NCBI GenBank assembly: GCA_030741455.1
Contig: JASLVI010000079.1
Span: 1 to 6,715, forward strand
From: Candidatus Poseidoniaceae archaeon
GTDB taxonomy: Archaea; Thermoplasmatota; Poseidoniia; Poseidoniales; Poseidoniaceae
Reading direction: 5' to 3'
DNA length: 6,715 nucleotides
In this document: one piece after another, positions 1 through 5,811 of the stretch
Layout: every line of letters begins with the position of its first letter
Position numbering within the stretch: the first letter of the stretch is position 1
Program-made: the position numbers and the translations under genes
The notes under the pieces: generated by a model
The model's input: only the letters and a program-made list of their open reading frames with translations
What the model was told of the DNA's origin: nothing
Databases searched by the model: none

Positions 1-120
1 AGTGTACCCATGGACAGACATACTGCGCATCCAATATTAACTATTCCATACAAGGGATTTACCGATGACCCTTCGTATTTCTATTTCCGATGTAATGGGC
101 TTGCAGTGGGTCGCTGCTAA
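1..120 (+). CDS. Possible C-terminal fragment of an unrecognised rightward gene
   Basis: Frame 1 is open from the first base of the window to a TAA at 118-120, giving about 39 residues that end in YFRCNGLAVGRC. The residue mix (charged, aromatic and small residues, no low-complexity run) looks like ordinary protein, and the frame would place a rightward gene convergent with the sirtuin gene, with about 34 bases between the two stops. I recognise no family. The tract is short enough to be open by chance, and the other two forward frames are closed by stops within it. It is best read as a tentative gene end whose body lies left of the window. Confidence 0.3.
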   Translation, partial: SVPMDRHTAHPILTIPYKGFTDDPSYFYFRCNGLAVGRC

Positions 121-134
121 CGCTACCCTTAGCA
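115..134. other. Small hairpin between convergent gene ends
   Basis: TGCTAA at 115-120 pairs with TTAGCA at 129-134 around an 8-base loop. It sits between the possible rightward gene end (stop at 118-120) and the sirtuin stop (155-157). No T-tract follows it on either strand, so it is not a typical intrinsic terminator. It could help define 3' ends of converging transcripts or be chance. Confidence 0.2.
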
Positions 135-154
135 ACAACGTCATCTACGAATAA

Positions 155-862
155 TCATCCATTGGTCCATCTATCGACAAGCAATGGTAGAATTTCTCCA
201 GCCTTTCCCTGAAAGAATTCGTCAAAGAAAACTACGTTTTCGGGAGGATCAAGATTGATGCCAATCGTATGTGCTCCAAGTCGACGGGCGGTGTGGAGGA
301 AGCCGTTTGCTGGATAGACATGACCACTTGTTCCTATTGCAATGAATACATCACATTCCAATAAAGCCTCTTGAATTTCATCCATTCGCATTGGCATCTC
401 GCCAAACCAAACGATGTGGGGGCGCATTCGACCTTCACAACGCTTGCAAGTAAGGAAGTTCTCACCAAGGTGTTCATCCTCCATCATCTCTTCAACAGAT
501 GCACAAGATTCACATCGTAACTTCGAAAGTTCGCCATGCATGTGGATGAGATTTTTCGAGCCAGCTCGTTCATGCAAATCATCAACATTTTGTGTAATCA
601 AGAGAAAATTATCGAGATATTCCTCGAGATCAGCGAGTGCTCGATGCCCTGAATTAGGCTCCACATCGAACAATTGTCGTCTTCGTTGCTGATAAAATCC
701 CCAAACGAGTTGCGGATTAGCTTCCCATCCTTCCGGTGTCGCAACTTCTTCAATGCGATGATTTTCCCAAAGTCCATCAAAATCTCGAAACGTTCGAATG
801 CCAGATTCAGCGCTGATTCCAGCACCTGTAAGAATGACAACTCTGGATTCTTTGACAATCAT
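155..862 (-). CDS. cobB: Sir2-family NAD+-dependent protein deacylase, CobB/SIRT5 type
   Basis: This is a cytoplasmic sirtuin that removes acyl groups from lysines using NAD+, producing nicotinamide and O-acyl-ADP-ribose. Numbered from the chosen start, the NAD+ loop GAGISAESGIRTFR is at 13-26, TQNVDDLH at 90-97, the catalytic His is H109 in HMHGEL, four zinc cysteines are at 117, 120, 139 and 142, and GTSGHVYPA is at 177-185. A Tyr-x-x-Arg pair (Y57, R60) matches the pair that lets SIRT5 and E. coli CobB bind acidic acyl groups, so desuccinylase or demalonylase activity is likely beside deacetylation. At 235 aa it is full length. The ATG at 862 is preferred because GAGG lies 6 bases upstream; an ATG four codons earlier (872-874) would overlap the preceding stop as ATGA. 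It is the last gene of the leftward run. Family assignment is firm; the acyl preference is inferred. Confidence 0.95.
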   Translation of the reverse strand: MIVKESRVVILTGAGISAESGIRTFRDFDGLWENHRIEEVATPEGWEANPQLVWGFYQQRRRQLFDVEPNSGHRALADLEEYLDNFLLITQNVDDLHERAGSKNLIHMHGELSKLRCESCASVEEMMEDEHLGENFLTCKRCEGRMRPHIVWFGEMPMRMDEIQEALLECDVFIAIGTSGHVYPANGFLHTARRLGAHTIGINLDPPENVVFFDEFFQGKAGEILPLLVDRWTNG

Positions 863-870
863 GCTCTTCC

Positions 871-1548
871 TCATTCATCTTTTTTGTGTTCAAACGAGAA
901 TCCATCAAAGTCGGATTGATAGACTGGCATCCCTTCTTGCCTAGTTTCTTGTTGGATAACTGTAGGTTGAGGTTGATAGCTCTGGACAGAAGACGATGGT
1001 GGAATGTATTGCTGGACTGTTGTTTGATTCGGCTGATACACCTGACCACCTGGTTGTTGAAGAAGAACCACTTGTGGTGGTTTTCGTCCACCTACCAGTC
1101 CAACGATGAGAAGAATGAGTCCAAGCAAACAGCATACACTTCCTCCACACAAACCAAATGCAGGTGCAATCACCTCGCTTGCATCGACGATGACGATATC
1201 TCCGTCAGAGGTTATGGTGTAACTTCCTGCTGCAATGTCCGATAAGTCACCAAGAAATGTGTAAGAGGGGTGACTCGTTCCCTCACAATTCGCAAAAAAG
1301 ACATCTTGGTCCGTGTAATCCTTTACAGATACCTGAAAAGTATTGCAGTTTATTTGATCACCCTTGGCAAAAACTTCCATGGTCATGGTATTGCCGTCAT
1401 ACTCAAAGATTGCACCATCTTTCGATGTATCATGAAGGATGTTTTCGTCCGTGGGACGGTAATCGAGGACGCTAACAAATGAAATCACATTAACAAGAAT
1501 CGAAACAAACAACAAGACGCCACCGGTAATGGCAAGTCCCTTGTTCAT
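871..1548 (-). CDS. Two-transmembrane protein with extracytoplasmic domain and Pro/Gln-rich tail
   Basis: I do not recognise a named family. The 225-aa protein has a hydrophobic segment at about 7-28 (uncleaved signal anchor or TM1), a roughly 100-residue polar domain at 30-125 with two cysteines (C68, C88) that could form a disulfide, and a second hydrophobic segment at about 127-152 containing C134, C139 and C140. GGRK follows directly. By the positive-inside rule the ends face the cytoplasm and the middle domain faces outside. The tail, 155-225, is rich in Gln, Pro, Ser, Thr, Val and Tyr with repeated YQP-like units, then ends acidic and basic (HKKDE). The segment before TM2 (AAGSYTITSDGDIVIVD) looks like a beta-rich fold. 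It starts 9 bases after the actin gene and its stop overlaps or nearly touches the sirtuin start, so co-transcription is likely. No clear Shine-Dalgarno precedes it, which suggests translational coupling. A filament anchor is a guess. Confidence 0.85.
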   Translation of the reverse strand: MNKGLAITGGVLLFVSILVNVISFVSVLDYRPTDENILHDTSKDGAIFEYDGNTMTMEVFAKGDQINCNTFQVSVKDYTDQDVFFANCEGTSHPSYTFLGDLSDIAAGSYTITSDGDIVIVDASEVIAPAFGLCGGSVCCLLGLILLIVGLVGGRKPPQVVLLQQPGGQVYQPNQTTVQQYIPPSSSVQSYQPQPTVIQQETRQEGMPVYQSDFDGFSFEHKKDE

Positions 1549-1557
1549 GCAAACAAC

Positions 1558-2595
1558 TCATCGAGAGGCGAGGGTGAGGTTCTTCCACATTTCTTCTGGA
1601 ACTTCCATGGCCAAGCGAAGACCACCCATTGCACCGAGTCGTACAGGGTCGTCGACAACATGAACATTCACATCTCCCATGTCGGAGAGTCTGCGCTCGA
1701 TGAGTGCACCAAGTCCACGGATTCCAGATCCACCACCAGCAAGAACCATGTTACGACGGAACTCGTCATGGTATTCTGGGTTTGAGTCTGCGATGAGCTT
1801 CTTAACATTCTCAACGATTGGGTCAACGATGGATTCGCATGCACGCTGAACACAGTCGGTGATATCAAGATTCATGGCCTTTCCTTCAATGGAGAAATCG
1901 ACCATGATTGGGTCATCAGGTGTGGAAGTTGAGACAAAGGAATACTGTTCCTTCCAGCGTCGAGCCATATCCTTGGTGATTTGAGCACCATTGTACTTGG
2001 ATTGGACTTCCTTGATGATTTGTGCATCGACGTAATCACCAGCATAGCCAGTGTGCATCTGGTCACCTGGGCCTGGGATGGTACCGTAAACACGGCAAAG
2101 GTCAGTTGTACCTGCTCCGATATCGATGACGAGGGTGTGTTCTATCATGTCAAGTGCGTAAGCGACAGCAAACGGCTCTGAAATAATCATGGCTGCGTTG
2201 ACGCTTCCTGCAGCAGCATCGAAAATCGCTGTCTTGTCGACGTGACTTGCTTCTGCAGGTGCACCGATGACCGCAACAACACGGTCGTGATCTTCAGGAT
2301 CAGATAATCCGATGAGGTGGGTGATGAAGTGAGCGATGAATTGTCGGTCTTCAGCCGTATCTTTGATAACACCCAATTCAAGTGGACGGAAGAGATTGAG
2401 TGCCAATCGGTTCTTTAGGGCATCTTCACCGAACAAAACATCTCTTTTGAGGAAATTTCGTGCAATTGCATCCTTCGGTGTTCCAATTACAGTGAGTTCT
2501 TCTTCTTCGTGGTTTCCAGAGGAGACCATGACTGAGCGGAAAGTTCCCAAGTCAATTCCAATATACAATACATCTTCTGCCATAGCGTTCGCCAT
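1558..2595 (-). CDS. MamK-like actin-family ATPase (bacterial-type filament protein)
   Basis: This is an actin-fold ATPase expected to polymerise into cytoplasmic filaments. Visible motifs are phosphate-1 IGIDLGTF at 12-19, SEPF with E140, phosphate-2 VIDIGAGTTD at 156-165 (D158), and the adenosine motif LAGGGSGIRG at 285-294. E140 and D158 occupy the places of the catalytic Glu and Asp studied in Magnetospirillum MamK (E143, D161). Beyond general actin motifs it shares features I remember from MamK rather than MreB: GTIPGPGDQ at 171-179, AGDYVD at 185-190, KEQYSF at 215-220, and an end near LRLAMEVPEEMW. Its 345 aa equals the MamK/MreB length, with no membrane-binding N-terminal helix. A second in-frame ATG lies four codons in; neither start has a close Shine-Dalgarno. 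The next gene begins 9 bases downstream. No magnetosome gene is near, so magnetosome alignment is not implied. Actin superfamily is certain; the MamK-like subfamily is probable. Confidence 0.92.
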   Translation of the reverse strand: MANAMAEDVLYIGIDLGTFRSVMVSSGNHEEEELTVIGTPKDAIARNFLKRDVLFGEDALKNRLALNLFRPLELGVIKDTAEDRQFIAHFITHLIGLSDPEDHDRVVAVIGAPAEASHVDKTAIFDAAAGSVNAAMIISEPFAVAYALDMIEHTLVIDIGAGTTDLCRVYGTIPGPGDQMHTGYAGDYVDAQIIKEVQSKYNGAQITKDMARRWKEQYSFVSTSTPDDPIMVDFSIEGKAMNLDITDCVQRACESIVDPIVENVKKLIADSNPEYHDEFRRNMVLAGGGSGIRGLGALIERRLSDMGDVNVHVVDDPVRLGAMGGLRLAMEVPEEMWKNLTLASR

Positions 2596-2644
2596 TTTAA
2601 CGGAACACCGTCCACCTTATGAAGCATCCCTCGCTCACGTTCGC

Positions 2645-2651
2645 AAAAAAA
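2645..2651 (-). terminator. T-tract after the two-zinc-ribbon gene
   Basis: Seven consecutive T on the leftward strand lie about 40 bases beyond the stop of the two-zinc-ribbon gene. Archaeal intrinsic termination often needs only a T-rich run, so this may end or reduce the upstream transcript before the actin gene. There is no stem ahead of it, and a single T7 is weak evidence. Confidence 0.3.
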
Positions 2652-2671
2652 GGACGTAATTAGCACCGAAT

Positions 2672-2685
2672 GATATTCTATAGAA
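2672..2685 (-). promoter_or_regulatory. Possible TATA element upstream of the actin gene
   Basis: On the leftward strand the text reads TTCTATAGAATATC, including a perfect 10-base palindrome TTCTATAGAA (2676-2685). It is the most AT-rich part of the 96-base gap between the two-zinc-ribbon gene and the actin gene. An archaeal TATA box here would start transcription about 25 bases downstream, near 2650, leaving a leader of about 55 bases. No convincing BRE is visible, so this is a candidate only. Confidence 0.3.
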
Positions 2686-2691
2686 CAAGAA

Positions 2692-3708
2692 TTAGAGCCA
2701 ACTTTCACAGGGCTGACAATACCATGCAGAATATTCGGGATAGAGTTCGGCCATTTGGTTGCAATTTGGACACTCTTTGAGCGCATTATCTCCAAATATT
2801 TCCTGAACTAAAGCTACGTGTTGTTCTTCAGTTACACCAATCTGTTGACGCATGACCCACATCATTTGATCCTCACTGGGAGAAATAATTCCATCCTCTA
2901 AGACAAGTTGGATGACGTTTTTGTAGTCTTCAAGAACATTGACATCGCGGAAATCGAGAATAACACCTCCTTTTTCTGCAACAATATCTTGGCCACCAGG
3001 ATCGTCAACAAAAAGAACCAAGGATTCTGCTTTCAGTTTGTCATCTCTTAATTCGAATGATATACGGTTTCCAGCTAAGTTCGCAAAAACAAGTCGAGAG
3101 GAACGGTTGATAACATTGGAAATTGAGCGTGCAGTTTCCTCGCTACTTCTACCACGCTTCCATCCTGTGGGGCTTCGTTCGTTGTAGGCATAGAATTCTG
3201 TTCCAATTCCAGGATATTCAAGTCGAATTTCTTCTCCACCATCAAATCCATTTGAAACAATGGTGAGAGCTGCAACTTCAGTCGACACAATATTATCGTC
3301 ATCATCAAAACTGATCATGAGTGGTTTCCGATCTTCAGATGCAGCATTGTAGTGGCCTTGCATTCCACTCATCCATTTATCTTCTAGTCGCTTGAGGGAT
3401 TGTTCCTGTTCATCAGATAAGTTAGAATCAACACCGAGAACTCCCTTCAAATCTCCACGTTCCATTTCAGCCTTGAACTCTTGAATCAGTTCGTTGTCAC
3501 GTCGATGATTCGGAGGTGGTCCGCGTACCTTCTTCGATACGTGATTGGGATCTGCCCATTCATAGGAACAGCGAGAACATGATAGATAGCCTTCCATGGT
3601 CGACGGTTGGCTTTCGCCACCACATCGTGGGCAATCACCTTCTTCTTGGATGGAGAGGTTATCTGCTGCCTCTTTCCTTCCTTTCCGAATGCCGCCGAAC
3701 CCAGCCAT
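2692..3708 (-). CDS. Protein with two terminal zinc ribbons and a TerB-like segment
   Basis: The family is not recognised by name. From the chosen start the protein is 338 aa. An N-terminal zinc ribbon uses C26, C29, C44 and C47 (CPRC, CSRC). A polar linker (55-130) rich in charged residues follows. The middle, about 130-260, contains an acidic run DDDD at 135-138 and beta-type stretches of unknown fold. Residues 268-306 (LEDGIISPSED, then IGVTEEQH) match the pattern of TerB-like alpha-helical domains found in archaeal zinc-ribbon proteins. A second zinc ribbon closes the protein with C313, C316, C331 and C334. The reading frame extends 20 codons upstream to an ATG at 3766-3768 inside the DUF35-like gene, but that extension is unlike a structured N-terminus; MAGFGGIRKGRK at 3708, preceded by a G-rich GTGGGTG, is more likely. 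A soluble scaffold role through protein or nucleic-acid binding is plausible but unproven. Confidence 0.85.
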   Translation of the reverse strand: MAGFGGIRKGRKEAADNLSIQEEGDCPRCGGESQPSTMEGYLSCSRCSYEWADPNHVSKKVRGPPPNHRRDNELIQEFKAEMERGDLKGVLGVDSNLSDEQEQSLKRLEDKWMSGMQGHYNAASEDRKPLMISFDDDDNIVSTEVAALTIVSNGFDGGEEIRLEYPGIGTEFYAYNERSPTGWKRGRSSEETARSISNVINRSSRLVFANLAGNRISFELRDDKLKAESLVLFVDDPGGQDIVAEKGGVILDFRDVNVLEDYKNVIQLVLEDGIISPSEDQMMWVMRQQIGVTEEQHVALVQEIFGDNALKECPNCNQMAELYPEYSAWYCQPCESWL

Positions 3709-3761
3709 GCTACACCCACGGAACAGACTTCCTATGAAGGATTCTATTCGGAACTTTAGGA

Positions 3762-4559
3762 TTAACAAAGAATCGCTTTCAGACCGTAATGCATCAGTCC
3801 ATCCTGGCCATACAATCGACGAACTTCAAAACGTACAGTTCCATCGATTTCAGGACTCTTGGACTCATCATCAGCCAACATAAAGACGCCTTTTGGTCCT
3901 TCTTCAAATTCAACGAGTACGGTTGAAACGCCTCCGAGAATGGGCGCTCGACCCGAGAACTCAGAGGGCGCTCCTGCGGCGCTTAATCGAGTCCATGTCA
4001 AAATTGTCGCCAATTTGGATAATTGTTCAGTAGGTTCCTGTATTCGTTCACCTGCTCCATTGAGTTGTCGAGGAGGCCAGACTAAACGATCCTTGTCGGT
4101 TTGAGCCCGTAAACCAAGTCTGGATGCTGAAGCGATCATGTGCTGAGCCTGAGAGACGTAAGCACCCTGACTCACACCTGAAACTTCCTCTTGCCATGAA
4201 TTTCTGAGATCGTTTCTCGTTCCATCATCCGATTCAACATTATCGAATGTAGGATACGTTGGTGGTTCAATGGATGATGTGATTCCTACGATGAATTCAT
4301 CAGAATGAGTGTGCAACATTGTTGTTGCTTTCTCATTAACTTTCCAATTCGTCGCTGTCTCGATCACGGCTTGCAGGCTTACACTCGATGTGAATTCGAG
4401 ATATTCTTCAAAACATTGGAGACTAATCTCGCCAGGTGGAACTTGGTTCAATAACCTGATGGCAAGTGTTAGCCTGTCGCCATCAGGTCCTGCCCAATGT
4501 GGGCCATATTGGCTGGCCAAGAATGAACCATCGTCATTGGAAATGAATTGGCTGGACAT
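3762..4559 (-). CDS. DUF35-like OB-fold partner of the thiolase, zinc ribbon degenerate
   Basis: The C-terminal half resembles the OB-fold of DUF35 (ChsH2-like) proteins: ILTWTRLSA at 186-194, STVLVEFEEGPKGVFML at 212-228, then DGTVRFEVRRLYGQDGL at 239-255. In archaea such proteins bind acetoacetyl-CoA thiolase and HMG-CoA synthase and help channel the acyl intermediate. DUF35 proteins normally carry a four-cysteine ribbon before the OB-fold, around a PPR motif. Here WPPR (161-164) remains but the whole 265-aa protein has only C49 and C265, so no zinc site can form. The first 130 residues are an extension I cannot assign; typical DUF35 proteins are about 130-140 aa. The start at 4559 overlaps the thiolase stop by one base (TAATG) and has GGGAGGGAG just upstream, so an earlier in-frame ATG at 4592 is rejected. 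The tight coupling supports a complex with the thiolase. Confidence 0.8.
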   Translation of the reverse strand: MSSQFISNDDGSFLASQYGPHWAGPDGDRLTLAIRLLNQVPPGEISLQCFEEYLEFTSSVSLQAVIETATNWKVNEKATTMLHTHSDEFIVGITSSIEPPTYPTFDNVESDDGTRNDLRNSWQEEVSGVSQGAYVSQAQHMIASASRLGLRAQTDKDRLVWPPRQLNGAGERIQEPTEQLSKLATILTWTRLSAAGAPSEFSGRAPILGGVSTVLVEFEEGPKGVFMLADDESKSPEIDGTVRFEVRRLYGQDGLMHYGLKAILC

Positions 4560-5728
4560 TACCGCTCCCTCCCGAAGATGTGAACTGCACATGTTGCACC
4601 GGAACCACCAACATTGTGGGTTAGGCCAAGTTCAGCATCTCGAACTTGACGTTCCGGTTCAACTTGATGACGTAATTGCTTGAAAATTTCAACCGCTTGA
4701 CCTGTTCCGGTTGCGCCTAGTGGATGACCTTTTGATTTGAGGCCACCACTCGCATTGATGGTTACAGAACCTTCGTTACGTCGTCCTTGGCCCTCTCGTG
4801 CAAACCTTCCCCCCAAGCCCCTTCCTGCGAAGCCAAGATCTTCTGTAGCGAGGACTTCAGCGATTGTAAAACAGTCATGGACTTCTGCTAAATCGATATC
4901 ACCCGCTGTAACTCCTGCCGTTTTGTAAGCTTTCAAAGCAGCATTTTGTGTTGCACGTAGTTGGGTAAGACTTGGACGATCGTGCAAAGCGAGGTGATCC
5001 GAACCTGCTCCTGAACCTTTGACCCAAATGGGTGTGTCAGTGAACTTGTGAGCGAGGTGATCGGCGACAAGGATGACCGCAGATGCTCCATCGGAAGTTG
5101 GGCAACAGTCGTAGAGTGTGAGCGGGTCAGCAACCATAAATCCAGATTTTGCTTTGTCAAATGATACCTCTTTTCGCAAATGTGCGACTTGATTCTCGAA
5201 TCCATGCATATGATTTTTCACGGATACGTGGACAAGATCATCATGCGTCGAATCAAATTCATGAAAATAACGTCGAGCCGTGAGTGCATAGGTTCCGGGG
5301 AAGGTCAGACCAGCAAGACGTTCCCATTCCGTATCGCCAGATACCCCAAGCCAGTATCGCTTTCTTGATGTTGATAAATCGTTCATCTTTTCAATTCCGC
5401 CGGCGACAACAATGTCGGCTTGACCACTTTTGATGGCCATCCAAGCATCACGAAGTGCAAATCCCGATGATGCGCATGCATTCTCGACCCTTCGGACGCT
5501 TACGCCTTCCATTCCAGAATGCTCCGTTAGAAGAGCAGCCGTGTTTCCAAGTTGCGAACCGCCAAAAGCAATACTGCCGATAAATGCCTCTTCGACATCG
5601 GTAGGTTGAAAGCCATGATCGACACTTGATACAGCCTTTTCAATGGTTTCAGCCCACATCCCTTTCAATCCAAGGGGATGGTTGCCGAACTTGGTTTGGC
5701 CAGCACCGACCATTGCAACATCGACCAT
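4559..5728 (-). CDS. Archaeal thiolase (acetyl-CoA acetyltransferase, SCP-x-like)
   Basis: This is a cytoplasmic thiolase that condenses two acetyl-CoA to acetoacetyl-CoA or cleaves 3-ketoacyl-CoA. Numbered from the chosen start (389 aa), the nucleophilic Cys is C85 in VENACASSG, H284 lies in HDCFTIAE (the block replacing NEAF of classical thiolases), H335 in GGLKSKGHPLGATG, and C380 in HNVGGSGATC. This set and the length match archaeal and SCP-x-type thiolases of COG0183. The ATG at 5728 has GGAG five bases ahead and gives the usual MVDVAMVGAGQTKFG beginning; the ATG eight codons earlier has no such signal. It leads the leftward run and overlaps the DUF35-like gene by one base, the arrangement of archaeal thiolase complexes. 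The pathway could be mevalonate synthesis (if HMG-CoA synthase lies elsewhere) or acyl-CoA breakdown; the sequence does not decide between them. Confidence 0.93.
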   Translation of the reverse strand: MVDVAMVGAGQTKFGNHPLGLKGMWAETIEKAVSSVDHGFQPTDVEEAFIGSIAFGGSQLGNTAALLTEHSGMEGVSVRRVENACASSGFALRDAWMAIKSGQADIVVAGGIEKMNDLSTSRKRYWLGVSGDTEWERLAGLTFPGTYALTARRYFHEFDSTHDDLVHVSVKNHMHGFENQVAHLRKEVSFDKAKSGFMVADPLTLYDCCPTSDGASAVILVADHLAHKFTDTPIWVKGSGAGSDHLALHDRPSLTQLRATQNAALKAYKTAGVTAGDIDLAEVHDCFTIAEVLATEDLGFAGRGLGGRFAREGQGRRNEGSVTINASGGLKSKGHPLGATGTGQAVEIFKQLRHQVEPERQVRDAELGLTHNVGGSGATCAVHIFGRER

Positions 5729-5811
5729 GCCATCTCCAATCCAATCAAGCATTTGATTGAGTCGGTCAAAACACCCGTAGGGTTCATCAATGGGTGGCGA
5801 TAGCCCCGAAC
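5729..5811. promoter_or_regulatory. Divergent intergenic region between thiolase and kptA
   Basis: These 83 bases must hold the start signals for both the thiolase (leftward) and kptA (rightward). The only thing that stands out besides the thiolase Shine-Dalgarno (GGAG) is an inverted repeat at 5742-5759. No strong TATA box can be picked out on either strand. kptA lacks a Shine-Dalgarno, so its message may be leaderless. Confidence 0.45.
5742..5759. repeat. Perfect 7-bp inverted repeat, candidate operator
   Basis: CAATCAA (5742-5748) and TTGATTG (5753-5759) are perfect reverse complements around GCAT. The centre is about 22 bases upstream of the thiolase start and within the divergent promoter region, a fitting place for a dimeric helix-turn-helix regulator. 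A role is inferred from symmetry and position only. Confidence 0.35.

Noticed and set aside
65..154. 29-codon rightward ORF ending at 154
   Set aside because: It is too short, has no recognisable motif or ribosome-binding site, and competes with the longer open frame ending at 120.
1..154. tRNA or other structured RNA left of the sirtuin gene
   Set aside because: Read on both strands, no cloverleaf or TTCGA-type T-loop could be made out; only a 6-bp hairpin is present.
1558..2595. Magnetosome gene cluster
   Set aside because: Only the actin resembles a magnetosome protein. No MamA, MamB, MamE, MamI, MamM or similar gene is visible in the window.
3709..3768. N-terminal 20-codon extension of the two-zinc-ribbon protein
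   Set aside because: It would begin inside the end of the DUF35-like gene, lacks a ribosome-binding site, and reads as an unstructured mix, while the internal ATG gives a natural N-terminus.
4560..4592. Earlier ATG for the DUF35-like protein
   Set aside because: The GGGAGGGAG ribosome-binding site lies between the two ATGs and fits only the later start, which also overlaps the thiolase stop as TAATG.
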